Below, in pieces: positions 18,186-27,570 of a DNA stretch of 64,000 nt (positions are counted from its first letter, which is position 1; each line of letters starts with the position of its first letter). Below the pieces are notes generated by a model. The model saw only the letters and a program-made list of their open reading frames with translations. It had not been told where the DNA came from and ran no database searches. The position numbers and the translations under genes were made by a program. This stretch comes from Bacillus sp. AFS037270 (GTDB lineage Bacteria > Bacillota > Bacilli > Bacillales_B > DSM-18226), in the NCBI RefSeq assembly GCF_002585305.1, contig NZ_NUNF01000014.1, forward strand, positions 62,001 through 126,000, given 5' to 3'.

Positions 18186-18950
18186 ATGATCGACTTGCAT
18201 TGTCACATATTGCCCGGGATTGACGATGGGGCAAAGGATCTGTCGGAAAGCATCCAGATGGCTCGCAAGGCTGTAGAACAAGGTATACAGACCATAGTGG
18301 CAACGCCGCATCATTTAAATAATCACTATGAAAATCCAAAGCAACAAATCTTGGAAAGAGTTGAGGAGTTAAACCGAGTATTACGGGATGAAAAGATAGA
18401 TTTAAAGATTCTCCCCGGCCAGGAGACGCGGATTTACGGGGAATTGGTAAATGGCTATGAGATGGGAGAAATTCAACCGGTGAATGGTAGTCAATATGTA
18501 TTGGTTGAGTTCTCCTCCAGTCATGTCCCGAGATACACGGAGAAGTTGTTTTATGATCTACAGGTGAAAGGACTTATCCCAATCATCGTTCACCCGGAAC
18601 GGAACCAGGAAATCATTGAACAGCCGGACCTCCTTTATAAGCTTGTTCAAAATGGGGCTTTAACTCAAGTGACGGCTGGCAGTGTTTGTGGTGACTTTGG
18701 CAGGAAAATTAAGAGTTTTTCATTACAGTTAATCGAAGCAAACTTAACACACTTTATTGCATCTGATGCTCACAATACGAGAAGCCGTACATTTAAGCTG
18801 AGAGAGGCTTTTGACCTTATCCATGAAAAGTATGGGAATGAAATGGTTTACCTATTCGATGATAACGCAGCCCTTGTGATAGAAGGCAGCAATGTTTATA
18901 AAGAAGTGCCGGAAAAAATTAAAAAGAAAAAGTTCTTTAAAATTTTTTGA
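18186..18950 (+). CDS. PHP-type tyrosine-protein phosphatase (CpsB/YwqE family)
   Basis: 254 residues from ATG 18186 (MIDLHCHILPGIDDGAKD), the conserved family start; a GTG nine bases upstream is an alternative and the ribosome binding site (GTGGGA) is weak. It is a Mn-dependent phosphatase of the PHP fold that dephosphorylates the BY-kinase. Metal ligands are visible in DLHCH, ATPHH, the E in GQETR, HPERN and SDAHN. A TATAAT at 18147 with poor -35 may give some separate expression. Gene order Wzz-kinase-phosphatase matches ywqCDE. The EAR-like RNA starts 26 nt downstream. Confidence 0.94.
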   Translation: MIDLHCHILPGIDDGAKDLSESIQMARKAVEQGIQTIVATPHHLNNHYENPKQQILERVEELNRVLRDEKIDLKILPGQETRIYGELVNGYEMGEIQPVNGSQYVLVEFSSSHVPRYTEKLFYDLQVKGLIPIIVHPERNQEIIEQPDLLYKLVQNGALTQVTAGSVCGDFGRKIKSFSLQLIEANLTHFIASDAHNTRSRTFKLREAFDLIHEKYGNEMVYLFDDNAALVIEGSNVYKEVPEKIKKKKFFKIF

Positions 18951-18976
18951 GTAAATGATTGTATGGTACAACAATT

Positions 18977-19110
18977 TTCAGGTGTTTATACCTGAACGGC
19001 GAGGCTTCCCTGTCCGTTATCCATGGAGGTACTCGGTCATACTGTGGGTCATAGGAATGGCCTTAGACGCATGTCGTCAATAGTATGGTGTGAGGACGGG
19101 TTAGATGCCC
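18977..19110 (+). ncRNA. EAR-like (eps-associated) antitermination RNA, candidate
   Basis: Densely structured intergenic RNA. Hairpin TTCAGGT/ACCTGAA (18977-18996). Stem AACGG/CCGTT around a purine-poor loop next to it. Then a three-way junction closed by CATACT (19038-19043) with AGTATG (19082-19087). It encloses GGTCAT-AGGA-ATGGCC (19047-19062) and GACG-CATGT-CGTC (19066-19078). GGACGGG (19094-19100) could also pair with the CCCTGTCC near 19008, allowing a pseudoknot. Known biology: the EAR element (Rfam epsC family) lies inside Bacillales eps/capsule operons just after the kinase genes and lets RNA polymerase pass downstream terminators. Place and strand match that exactly, and a strong terminator follows. 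Identity as EAR is inference from structure and context. Confidence 0.72.
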
Positions 19111-19127
19111 ATTTTAAAATAAAAACG

Positions 19128-19193
19128 AATAAATATCTAATGAAAGAATAAGCGTGAATCCGCTTGCAATTCCATTAGGTATTTATTTTTTTG
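19128..19193 (+). terminator. strong intrinsic terminator between EAR-like RNA and galU2
   Basis: AATAAATATCTAATG (19128-19142) pairs with CATTAGGTATTTATT (19173-19187), 15 bp with one G-U, capped by a second small hairpin AAGCG/CGCTT, then T7. It stands 65 nt before the galU2 start, inside the polysaccharide gene run, so downstream expression needs read-through or a new promoter; none was recognised between it and galU2. Confidence 0.92.
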
Positions 19194-19257
19194 CCCCAGC
19201 ACTTTAGTGGGGGAAAGAGTTTAGTAGATAAACAAATGATAGATGGGGGTATATGAT

Positions 19258-20148
19258 TTGAAAAAAGTTAGAAAAGCAATCATCCCAGCAGCTGGACTGG
19301 GGACTAGATTTTTACCAGCAACGAAAGCAATGCCGAAGGAAATGTTACCAATCGTTGATAAGCCGACTATTCAATACATAATTGAAGAAGCAGTGGCGTC
19401 AGGTATTGAAGATATTATAATCGTTACAGGTAAAGGCAAGCGTGCCATCGAAGATCACTTCGATATGGCAATGGAGCTCGAGGAGAACCTAATTGGAAAG
19501 AAAAAATTTGATCTGCTAGAAAAGGTTCAATTTGCAACGAATCTAGCAGATATCCACTACATTCGTCAGAAGGAACCCAAAGGACTTGGACATGCGGTTT
19601 GGTGTGCTAGAAACTTTATTGGGAATGAGCCATTTGCCGTTCTTTTAGGTGATGACATTGTTCAAGGCGAAACTCCTTGCCTTCGTCAGTTAATTAATCA
19701 ATATGAAGAGACCTACTCTTCAGTGATTGGCGTTCAATCGGTTCCTGACCAAGAGACACATCGTTATGGGATCATTGATCCTTCATCACAGGACGGAAGA
19801 TTGTATCAGGTTAACAACTTTGTAGAAAAACCAAAACCAGGTACAGCACCGTCGAATCTAGCGATAATGGGTCGATATATATTAACTCCAGAAATTTTTA
19901 TGTTCCTTGAGGAGCAAGAAAAAGGCGCTGGGGGAGAAATACAGTTAACGGATGCTATTCAAAAATTAAATCAAATTCAAAGAGTATTTGCTTATGATTT
20001 CGAAGGGAAACGGTATGATGTTGGTGAAAAGTTTGGTTTTGTCAAAACAACTTTAGAATTTGCCTTGCAGCATGAAGACCTCCATGATGACATGATCGAT
20101 TACTTGAAAAAACTCGTTTCTACTTTAGATATAGAAAAAGTATTGTAG
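19258..20148 (+). CDS. galU: UTP-glucose-1-phosphate uridylyltransferase (second copy)
   Basis: 296 residues from TTG 19258; GGGGG lies 8 nt upstream, whereas ATG 19243 lies within that site. Same motifs as the first copy ([34 protein letters not shown]) and nearly colinear, differing mainly in the helical segment around residues 70-85 and at the C-terminus. It makes UDP-glucose, here feeding UDP-glucuronate (ugd) and glucosyl transfer in the exopolysaccharide pathway. First gene after the EAR-like RNA and terminator. Confidence 0.95.
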   Translation: MKKVRKAIIPAAGLGTRFLPATKAMPKEMLPIVDKPTIQYIIEEAVASGIEDIIIVTGKGKRAIEDHFDMAMELEENLIGKKKFDLLEKVQFATNLADIHYIRQKEPKGLGHAVWCARNFIGNEPFAVLLGDDIVQGETPCLRQLINQYEETYSSVIGVQSVPDQETHRYGIIDPSSQDGRLYQVNNFVEKPKPGTAPSNLAIMGRYILTPEIFMFLEEQEKGAGGEIQLTDAIQKLNQIQRVFAYDFEGKRYDVGEKFGFVKTTLEFALQHEDLHDDMIDYLKKLVSTLDIEKVL

Positions 20149-20168
20149 AGAGAAGGTAGGGGTTCAGG

Positions 20169-20846
20169 TTGCCTGATTTATCAAATCAAAATGTTGTTTA
20201 CTTAGATGAACAAAATGCTAGGATTGAAGTAAATAACGGGAAGATGTATATAATAACTAAGAGATTAATTGATATCATCGGTGCTTCATGTGGAATTATA
20301 TTTCTGTGTCTTCTATTTGTTTTAATCGCCATCTTAATTAAGATTGAAGACCCTAAAGGTAAAGTTTTTTTCTCGCAAAAGCGTGTTGGATTGAATGGAA
20401 AAGAATTTAAAATGTATAAATTCCGTTCGATGGTCTCAAATGCAGAGGAGAAATTGCGAGAACTATTAAAATATAACGAAGTAACTGGTGCCATGTTTAA
20501 AATGAAAGATGACCCTCGAATAACTAGAGTTGGAAAGTTCATTAGGAAGACAAGTATTGACGAGTTACCACAGCTTTTTAATGTATTAAAAGGGGATATG
20601 AGTTTGGTAGGACCACGTCCACCACTTCCAAGAGAGGTTGCTGTTTACACTGAATTTGATAAACAACGTTTAATGGTAACCCCTGGTTGTACAGGATTAT
20701 GGCAAGTGAGTGGTAGAAATAGCGTGGGTTTTGAGGAAATGGTTGAACTAGATCTTACTTATATTCAAAATCGTACGGTATTATTCGATGCGAAGATCCT
20801 TTTTAAAACAGTTTTGGTGCTTTTTGGATCCAAGGATGCATTTTAG
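20169..20846 (+). CDS. undecaprenyl-phosphate sugar-1-phosphate transferase (priming enzyme)
   Basis: 225 residues, start TTG 20169 behind GAAGGTAGGGG. One N-terminal hydrophobic helix (about 37-60) and the bacterial sugar transferase domain: KRLIDIIGA, the KGKVFFSQKRVGLNGKEF-MYKFRSM block, DDPRITRVGKFIRKTSIDELPQ, GDMSLVGPRPPLP and TPGCTGLWQVSGRN. It attaches the first sugar-phosphate to undecaprenyl phosphate at the inner membrane face, starting each repeat unit. The short, single-helix form resembles the CpsE/EpsL catalytic half rather than the long WbaP form. Which sugar it uses is not deducible. Confidence 0.92.
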   Translation: MPDLSNQNVVYLDEQNARIEVNNGKMYIITKRLIDIIGASCGIIFLCLLFVLIAILIKIEDPKGKVFFSQKRVGLNGKEFKMYKFRSMVSNAEEKLRELLKYNEVTGAMFKMKDDPRITRVGKFIRKTSIDELPQLFNVLKGDMSLVGPRPPLPREVAVYTEFDKQRLMVTPGCTGLWQVSGRNSVGFEEMVELDLTYIQNRTVLFDAKILFKTVLVLFGSKDAF

Positions 20847-20933
20847 AGTTTATAAAAATGCAGAAAGTAGCGCTAAATATTAATTCTTCTATGATTTAAA
20901 GGAAATGGTTTAAATATATGCTGAAAGGCGAAA

Positions 20934-22139
20934 ATGATAATGGGAATGAAAAAAAATGTTGTTATTATTCATTCACTGTATTATCCCACTATAGTAGGGG
21001 GGGCAGAAATATCTACTAAAATCTTGGCAGAAACCTTATCTGCCAAATATAATATTTCTGTTATTGCAGTCGGTGGACACAAAAGTACTGATGGAATTTA
21101 TGTAGAGGAATTAAATAATGTAAAGATATATAGAATTCCTTATAATAACCTTTATTGGATTGGTGTTAAGAAAAATAAATCTTTAATTAGTAAGTTAATT
21201 TGGCATATTATTGATATATATAATCCAGTGCAATATAAATTAATAAAAAAAATATTGGGCGAAATAAAACCAGATATAATACACACGCAAAATCTACCGG
21301 GATTGAGTCTATCAGTATGGAAAGTTGGTAAAGATTTGAACATTCCTATAGTTCATACCTTAAGGGACTATTCATTGTTATCTCCCGTTGAATCCAAAAT
21401 CTTTTCAAGATTTTATAAAATGATATCAATTTCATTTAGTAGATATGTATCTGTGGTTACTGGAATATCAAATTTTATCCTTGAGCAACATTTAAGTAAA
21501 GGTATGTTTGTAAATTCTCGGAATTTTGTAATTCCCAATGTGGTAGAATCTGATGTTATAATTTCAAACAAAAAAATTGAAGATACTCCAGTTAGAGTAG
21601 CTTTTTTTGGACAATTAGCTTCAAATAAAGGATTAGAATATCTAATAAACGCAATTAGGGAAATTGATACTAGGATAGTTTCTACTTTAGAAATTTATGG
21701 AGATGGTCCTTTAAAAGAAGACCTAATGAAATTATCAATTGGTGATACTAGAATAAAATTTAATGGAAAGATTCCAAAGGAACAAATTCAATTAGCAATG
21801 TCCGATGTAGATTTGGTAATTGTCCCATCAACTTGGGAGGAACCATTTGGGCGAGTGATTATTGAGGCCTACCAGGTTGGTACTCCAGTACTGGCATCTA
21901 ATGTAGGAGGTATTCCGGAAATTATAATAAATAATTCTCATTTATTCGAACCCCAAAATATTGATTCTATTAAAGAGTCTATACTATCTTATAATAGATT
22001 ATCTGTTTATGAGAAAAGGCAGTTAAGTGAACAGTGTATTAAGTATAGTCAGTCTTTTAACACTGAAAATTTATTAATAAAACACGAAACAATATATGAG
22101 AGACTTATTAAAAGTAGAAGGAAAGAGAAAAATGATTAA
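20934..22139 (+). CDS. glycosyltransferase family 4
   Basis: 401 residues. GT-B fold: N-terminal SLYYPTIVGGAEIST loop, IHTQNLPG, and C-terminal RVAFFGQLASNKGLEYLI, then PSTWEEPFGRVIIEAYQVGTPV, the E-x7-E donor-binding motif of GT4. It adds one sugar of the lipid-linked repeat unit in the cytoplasm. Start uncertain between ATG 20934 and ATG 20940; AAAGGCG precedes both. Its stop overlaps the next gene by 8 nt (ATGATTAA), so the two are coupled. From here to 30.9 kb base composition is clearly more AT-rich than in the flanking housekeeping-like genes, typical of horizontally exchanged polysaccharide cores. Confidence 0.88.
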   Translation: MIMGMKKNVVIIHSLYYPTIVGGAEISTKILAETLSAKYNISVIAVGGHKSTDGIYVEELNNVKIYRIPYNNLYWIGVKKNKSLISKLIWHIIDIYNPVQYKLIKKILGEIKPDIIHTQNLPGLSLSVWKVGKDLNIPIVHTLRDYSLLSPVESKIFSRFYKMISISFSRYVSVVTGISNFILEQHLSKGMFVNSRNFVIPNVVESDVIISNKKIEDTPVRVAFFGQLASNKGLEYLINAIREIDTRIVSTLEIYGDGPLKEDLMKLSIGDTRIKFNGKIPKEQIQLAMSDVDLVIVPSTWEEPFGRVIIEAYQVGTPVLASNVGGIPEIIINNSHLFEPQNIDSIKESILSYNRLSVYEKRQLSEQCIKYSQSFNTENLLIKHETIYERLIKSRRKEKND

Positions 22140-23415
22140 TGAAGTCAGTTTCATGACTAATTCCAAATCTAGAAATAAGATTCTAAGTTACTTATTTGTG
22201 TTCACTCTTCTTATATATATATCTTTTTATGGAACATTGTCTATATTTATTAATAATTTTCTCTTTAATGTAACCAAAGATGTAGCTTTAATTTTATTAG
22301 CGATTTACTCAATAGCAAAAGTACGATTATATCTTGGGAATAATTACCTAAATGTCTTAATTGCTACACTTCTTACTTTAACTATATTTGGTTTTTTAGG
22401 TACTATTCTTTCAGGTAATTATATAGGATATATTTATGGGTTTAAAATAACTATTCTACCGATTTTTTTGCTACTCTTTGGGGTTTTAATATCAATGAAT
22501 ACAAGTTTTATAAAATACGAAAAGTTATTCTTGTTGATTTTTATTATAAGTATTGCTATTTGGATTATGCAGTATTTTTTAGGAATCGAGCAGTTGATAA
22601 ATATGGGATTTAATTATGGGGTGAATGTAAAAACTTATCTAGGTGATTTACCAAGGCTACCGTCTATGATGGGAGTACCTGAAAGTTATGCTTTTACTCT
22701 AGCTCTTTTAGGTTTATTGCTAGCTAATGGAGAACTATTTTCTGGATCTAAGTCTTCACAATCTTTAATAAGAATTTTCACAATCACTTTTTTAAGCCTA
22801 GCAACTATTAGAAACGCAATAATACTTTGGATAATAAGTGAGATTATGGTTTTTTTGTTTAGTTTTAGGAATAAAAGCGTTAAGAATTTTTACTTATATG
22901 CTTCGTTTCTTCCATTCTCTCTAATTATAATTCTTGTTTTAATTTATTATTATATATTTTTTACGAATCATAATTTTAGCTTGTTTGCATATGATTCTTT
23001 AATCGATCGTCTGGATCATTGGGGGCTTTATTTGCCAGGTATTTCTTCTATCAATGGTTGGATTGGATTCGGATTAGGTAGCATAGGAGCTGCAAGTAGA
23101 AGGACTGCAACTCTAGGATATAATTCATTAGATTATGCTGTTGATAATCAGTATATAGCACTTTATCAGCAGTTCGGTATAATTGGTTTCTTAGTATTTC
23201 TTATCCTAACTTTCCTTATTTTAACTTTACTGTATAAGAATGCTATTAACAATAAACGTAAAAATGCGCAAGTTGCATTTTCAATATTTACAGCTACTCT
23301 AATTGTATCTTTTTTTGGGAACAGCTTAGAGGTTTTCCCTTTTAATATTATGCTATGGTTAATTATTGGTAATGGTATTTCACAACCTATTCATTTAGGA
23401 ATGAAGCGTAATTGA
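22132..23415 (+). CDS. Wzy-type O-antigen/exopolysaccharide polymerase, putative
   Basis: 427 residues from ATG 22132 with GAAGGAAAG just upstream; it overlaps the preceding transferase stop by 8 nt. About 10-12 hydrophobic helices and one larger extracytoplasmic loop between about residues 270 and 345 (including DHWGLYLPG and GFGLGSIG) give the Wzy/WaaL polymerase layout. It should join repeat units on the outer face of the membrane. Such proteins have little sequence conservation, so the call rests on topology and position beside a flippase and a Wzz protein. A terminator overlaps its stop codon. Confidence 0.78.
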   Translation: MINEVSFMTNSKSRNKILSYLFVFTLLIYISFYGTLSIFINNFLFNVTKDVALILLAIYSIAKVRLYLGNNYLNVLIATLLTLTIFGFLGTILSGNYIGYIYGFKITILPIFLLLFGVLISMNTSFIKYEKLFLLIFIISIAIWIMQYFLGIEQLINMGFNYGVNVKTYLGDLPRLPSMMGVPESYAFTLALLGLLLANGELFSGSKSSQSLIRIFTITFLSLATIRNAIILWIISEIMVFLFSFRNKSVKNFYLYASFLPFSLIIILVLIYYYIFFTNHNFSLFAYDSLIDRLDHWGLYLPGISSINGWIGFGLGSIGAASRRTATLGYNSLDYAVDNQYIALYQQFGIIGFLVFLILTFLILTLLYKNAINNKRKNAQVAFSIFTATLIVSFFGNSLEVFPFNIMLWLIIGNGISQPIHLGMKRN

Positions 23416-23441
23416 TTTTATTAATTCAATTACGTTTTTTT
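23407..23441 (+). terminator. intra-operon terminator overlapping the wzy stop
   Basis: CGTAATTGA (23407-23415, including the TGA stop) pairs with TCAATTACG (23426-23434), then T7. The 228 nt that follow up to the flippase are very AT-rich and hold no convincing promoter. Confidence 0.85.
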
Positions 23442-23669
23442 ATTGTTCCTTTATTCTGGAATATTAAAAAATAATTGCTGTCATTTAAATAGGCTAATTT
23501 AAAATAGTTAGTTGAATTTTAGTAATAAAATATATCAAGAGTATGAAAAGTAAATAATCGGTCAAATAAAATATAATTTAAATGTTAAATAACTATTTTG
23601 AGTAAATGAAATAAATACAATATTTTGTTTTTAGGTAAAGTAATTCACTTGTAAAGGTTAGGTTAAAAT

Positions 23670-25112
23670 GTGATGCTGAAAAATTCAATTTGGTCATTTA
23701 TAAACATAATTGGAATACAGATATTTGCTGTAATAGTTAATGCTTTACTTGCGAGGATATTATACCCAGAGATTTTTGGAATTCTAGGTATGGCAACAGT
23801 ATTTACAGGTTTAGTTTTAGTTTTTCAGGATTCAGGATTAAATGCTTTTTTAATTCATAAATCAAATATTAGTCAAAAAAATATAAATGCAATTTTTTGG
23901 CTTAACATCCTTATATCGCTATTATTATCTTTGTTACTGATTTTGATTGCTACTCCTGTTTCTAATTTTTATCAACAACCTGAAGTTTCAACAGTAATTT
24001 ATTATGTTGCATTAGGAGTAATTATTGGATCTTTTGGGATGACATATCGAGCAGTGTTGGTGAAAAATAGGGAGTTTAAGAAACTTACAATAATTGATAT
24101 GGTTGCGGAGTTAGCAAGTAGTGTCATGTCCATTACATTAGCAATATATCATTTTGAATTATTAGCAGTAACAGGTAAGTTATTAATGAGGCCTTTATTC
24201 CAATCTGTACTTCTGTTAATAACCTCTGGTAAATATTTTCTAAATAAGCCATCTTTTCATAATATTAAAGAAATGATCAGCTATAGTAGTAGAATTTTGG
24301 GGTCTCAGATATTTATTTATTTTAATAATAATATTGATTATTTTTTAATAGGTAAATTACTTGGCAGTAAGAGTCTTGGATTATATACTATTGCATTTCA
24401 ATGGAGTGTATTAGCTCGATTTTATATTGCTGGAGCGATTTCAAAAGTGGCTTTCCCTGAAATTTCTAAACACAAGGATGATTTAGATTTTGTGAGGAAT
24501 TTGTACTTAAATATTATAAGCAGAACAAGTTTTTTAACGTTTCCAATATGTATTGGTCTATTAATAGTAGCACCTGAGTTTATTAAAATTGTTTATGGTG
24601 ACAATTGGGAAAGTGCAATACCAGTCCTTCAAGTCTTGTTAATTGCAGGTATGATTAGTTCAATCATAAATGTTGGTGGGGCTGTATTTAATGGGCTTGG
24701 AAAACCAGAAATAGATATGTGGCTAAATATAATTTCTTTTGTATTTCTAGGAATAGCAATCTTTATAGGTTCAAATTTCGGAATTTTAGGTGTTGCATTA
24801 GGCATACTGATTAGATCATTAATTTTTGGTTTTGTACAAATATATATTATTAACAAAACTATTAGGCTTCCACAAATTATCTATTTAAATTCTTTATTGC
24901 CTAATCTTTATAGTACGATAATAATGGGCGTCTCTTTATGTATTGTAAGGTTTTACTTTATAGGAGAATCTGTATTATTAAATTTAATCATTATTGTTAC
25001 ATTAGGTATCTCTCTATATATATTTACCTCTTATTTTATTAATAAAAGTGAATATATATGGTGGAAGAATAAGTTAATACCAAGTACTAAAAAGTATAAG
25101 TTAAATATTTGA
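23670..25112 (+). CDS. Wzx-type flippase (MOP/polysaccharide exporter family)
   Basis: 480 residues with 12 or more hydrophobic helices. The N-terminus (SIWSFINIIGIQIFAVIVNALLARILYPEIFG) and the later GSKSLGLYTIAFQWSVLARFYI segment match the WzxC/TuaB branch of polysaccharide flippases. It moves undecaprenyl-linked repeat units across the membrane for Wzy. Start GTG 23670 or the ATG immediately after it; AAAGGTTAGG lies 7 nt before the GTG. AT-rich codon use like its neighbours. It is preceded by a terminator, so its transcription probably depends on read-through from upstream. Confidence 0.9.
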   Translation: MMLKNSIWSFINIIGIQIFAVIVNALLARILYPEIFGILGMATVFTGLVLVFQDSGLNAFLIHKSNISQKNINAIFWLNILISLLLSLLLILIATPVSNFYQQPEVSTVIYYVALGVIIGSFGMTYRAVLVKNREFKKLTIIDMVAELASSVMSITLAIYHFELLAVTGKLLMRPLFQSVLLLITSGKYFLNKPSFHNIKEMISYSSRILGSQIFIYFNNNIDYFLIGKLLGSKSLGLYTIAFQWSVLARFYIAGAISKVAFPEISKHKDDLDFVRNLYLNIISRTSFLTFPICIGLLIVAPEFIKIVYGDNWESAIPVLQVLLIAGMISSIINVGGAVFNGLGKPEIDMWLNIISFVFLGIAIFIGSNFGILGVALGILIRSLIFGFVQIYIINKTIRLPQIIYLNSLLPNLYSTIIMGVSLCIVRFYFIGESVLLNLIIIVTLGISLYIFTSYFINKSEYIWWKNKLIPSTKKYKLNI

Positions 25113-25172
25113 TTTTTCTATGTATTAGGAAATGCCATTTATTTAAGAGTAACAACTAGAAGGGGAAAAGAA

Positions 25173-26216
25173 ATGAAAATTGCAATTATTTCAAGATATT
25201 TACCTAGTGGATCAAAGGGTGGTGTTGGATATCAAGTACATTATTTATCCAATCATCTCGTGAAAACAGGACATGATGTAACGGTATATTCAATGTTTGA
25301 AAAGCCAGTTGATGCATTATACGATGTTGTAAAAGTTTCTATAAACAAACCTAAGCAAAAACTTTTGAAAGTATTTGCTTTTGCCGTTGAATTAAATAAA
25401 CAAGATTTTTCTCAGTATGATATCATCCATTCACATGGTGATGAATATTTATTGTGGGGGAAAAAGAAACCAATAATAAGAACATTTCATGGATCTGCCA
25501 TTGCCGAGGCAATACACAGTAAAAATTTAAAGGGATTTATTAGACAGATGATTTTATACCCATTTGAATTTTTATCCTTAATTCGTTCCGATTATTCAGT
25601 AGGAGTATCGTTAAATACTAAGAAATGCATTCCATTGATTAACGAGGTTATTCCAAATGGAGTTGATATCCATTCCTTTGAAAAAAATAATGTTAAAAAA
25701 AGTTCGGAACCCTCAATTTTATTTGTTGGAACAATAGAAGGAAGAAAAAGAGGTAAGTTATTAGTAAAATGCTTTAATGAAATCATTAAACCGGCTTTCC
25801 CAGATGCAAAGTTATGGTTAGTTTCTGATCAACCGGTTCAAGGTGAGGGAGTGGTAAATTATGGTAGAGTCGATACAAACACTCTAATTGACCTTTATAG
25901 TAGTTCATGGATCTTTTGTTTGCCTAGTAGTTATGAGGGGTTTGGAGTCCCTTATATAGAGGCGATGGCTGCAAGTTCAGCTGTTGTGGCAACTCCGAAC
26001 ATGGGGGCCAAGGAGATACTTAAAAATGGTGAATTAGGTATAATTGCTCGTGAACATCGTTTGGGTGAAGAAATAATACAATTATTAGGCGGTATGGAAA
26101 AAAGGAATGAATTCATAAATAAAGGTAGAAATGAAGTACAAAAGTATAGTTGGGATTGCGTTTCAAGTAGCTATTTGAAACTATATAAAAACCTCGTAAA
26201 AAAAAATAATAAATAA
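25173..26216 (+). CDS. glycosyltransferase family 4
   Basis: 347 residues, start ATG 25173 behind AGAAGGGGAAAAG. N-terminal RYLPSGSKGGVGYQVHYL, IHSHGDEYL and RTFHGSA are typical of the acceptor domain. The donor domain shows ILFVGTIEGRKRGKLL and PSSYEGFGVPYIEAMAA, the GT4 E-x7-E motif. It transfers one sugar to the lipid-linked oligosaccharide in the cytoplasm. It follows the flippase on the same strand after 60 nt. Donor sugar unknown; GDP-mannose and UDP-sugars are all made by enzymes in this locus. Confidence 0.88.
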   Translation: MKIAIISRYLPSGSKGGVGYQVHYLSNHLVKTGHDVTVYSMFEKPVDALYDVVKVSINKPKQKLLKVFAFAVELNKQDFSQYDIIHSHGDEYLLWGKKKPIIRTFHGSAIAEAIHSKNLKGFIRQMILYPFEFLSLIRSDYSVGVSLNTKKCIPLINEVIPNGVDIHSFEKNNVKKSSEPSILFVGTIEGRKRGKLLVKCFNEIIKPAFPDAKLWLVSDQPVQGEGVVNYGRVDTNTLIDLYSSSWIFCLPSSYEGFGVPYIEAMAASSAVVATPNMGAKEILKNGELGIIAREHRLGEEIIQLLGGMEKRNEFINKGRNEVQKYSWDCVSSSYLKLYKNLVKKNNK

Positions 26217-26237
26217 TAGTATAAAAAGGTGATAGTG

Positions 26238-27392
26238 TTGACACGCAGATTATTTGTAAGTCTAGATTTTCCGCCAGAAAGAGGGGGAATTCAAAACTAT
26301 GTTTATGGGATTGTATCAAACCTAAATCCACATGAATCATTCGTATTAACATCGGATCATATTGGGGAAGACAATTATAGCGAATTTGATAAATCTCAAG
26401 ATTTTAAGATTTTTCGGACTGCTTTATCAGGTAGAAAAAGTATTTTTAAGAAATTAACGTCAATCTTAATATTAATTTATAAATTAATATACTTGAAGTT
26501 CAAAGTAGGTTACAAAGAGATACACTTTGGAAATGTTTTTCCAATTGGGTTGGTAGGGCCTTTAATGAAGAATCTATTAAATATACGGTATGTGGTATAT
26601 ATTCATGGATTAGATGTTCTTAGTTTAAAAAGGAAATCTAAGTTTTCTTATATCTTATTATTATTTATCTTAAAAAATGCTAACAAAATAATCTGTAATA
26701 GTAGCTATACCAAGAATATAATTCTTAATATGGGAATAAAAGAAAAAAAAGTGGCCATAATATCACCTGGTATAGATGTAGAAAGTTTTAAGAGTGAGAA
26801 TAAGAAAAATTTATTAATTGATAATTATAAACTTTATGGAAAAAAAGTATTACTGACTGTTTCTAGATTAGTCGAGAGAAAAGGACATGATATGGTCTTA
26901 GAATCCTTAAGAACTTTAGTGAATGAAATTCCTGATATATGTTATGTTATTTGTGGTGATGGCCCTGATAGGTCAAGGTTAGAGCATCTTGTAAAAAAAT
27001 ATAGTTTAGAAAGTTCAGTGATTTTTACAGGAAGTCTTCCCAATGAAGAAGTAGATGCTTTATATAAAGCTGCGGATCTATTTATCATGCCAAGTAGAGA
27101 AATTAAAGATAAAGGTGACGTTGAAGGCTACGGTATCGTTTTTCTTGAGGCAAATTATCATAAATTACCTGTAATTGCTGGTAATAGTGGTGGAATAAGT
27201 GACGCAGTATTAGATGGGGAGACAGGTTTTCTAGTAGATCCAATAAATTACTATGAAATAACAGATAAAATTAAAAAACTTTTATTAGATCAGGAATTAT
27301 CGGTTGAAATTGGGGAAAAAGGATACAGTTGGGTTGTAGATAATTGTCTATGGAAACATAGAGTGGAACAATTACAACAACTGAAGATTTAA
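26238..27392 (+). CDS. glycosyltransferase family 4
   Basis: 384 residues from TTG 26238, chosen because AAAGGTGA ends 5 nt upstream; the GTG at 26229 is inside that site. LDFPPERGGIQNYVYGI and the YIHGLDVL segment mark the acceptor domain. LLTVSRLVERKGHDMVLESL, VICGDGPDRSRLE, and GDVEGYGIVFLEANYHKLPVIAGNSGG mark a PimB-like donor domain. Such enzymes often use GDP-mannose (family knowledge), which fits manC and manA in this locus, but donor use here is inference. Same operon as its neighbours. Confidence 0.88.
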   Translation: MTRRLFVSLDFPPERGGIQNYVYGIVSNLNPHESFVLTSDHIGEDNYSEFDKSQDFKIFRTALSGRKSIFKKLTSILILIYKLIYLKFKVGYKEIHFGNVFPIGLVGPLMKNLLNIRYVVYIHGLDVLSLKRKSKFSYILLLFILKNANKIICNSSYTKNIILNMGIKEKKVAIISPGIDVESFKSENKKNLLIDNYKLYGKKVLLTVSRLVERKGHDMVLESLRTLVNEIPDICYVICGDGPDRSRLEHLVKKYSLESSVIFTGSLPNEEVDALYKAADLFIMPSREIKDKGDVEGYGIVFLEANYHKLPVIAGNSGGISDAVLDGETGFLVDPINYYEITDKIKKLLLDQELSVEIGEKGYSWVVDNCLWKHRVEQLQQLKI

Positions 27393-27570
27393 CAAATAAA
27401 ACCCTTATCTTGTCTAATTCATAGTTTTTGGGGAAATTTTAAAAGCTACTACGCAATTAAAGTTCTACCATCTTAGGAATTTAAACACACTATAGCACTA
27501 TATATCAAACCACATGGATTTTATTTTTATGAAGGTTGGTGGTTTATCATTATTTCTATGGAGGGAATTT

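Noticed and set aside
18955..19083. 42-codon open frame (MIVWYNNFQ...) across the EAR-like RNA
   Set aside because: No ribosome binding site, and the bases are explained by nested RNA stems.
18977..19193. Metabolite riboswitch (c-di-AMP, c-di-GMP, T-box) in front of galU2
   Set aside because: None of the conserved core sequences of those classes that I know is present; position within an eps-type operon fits EAR better.
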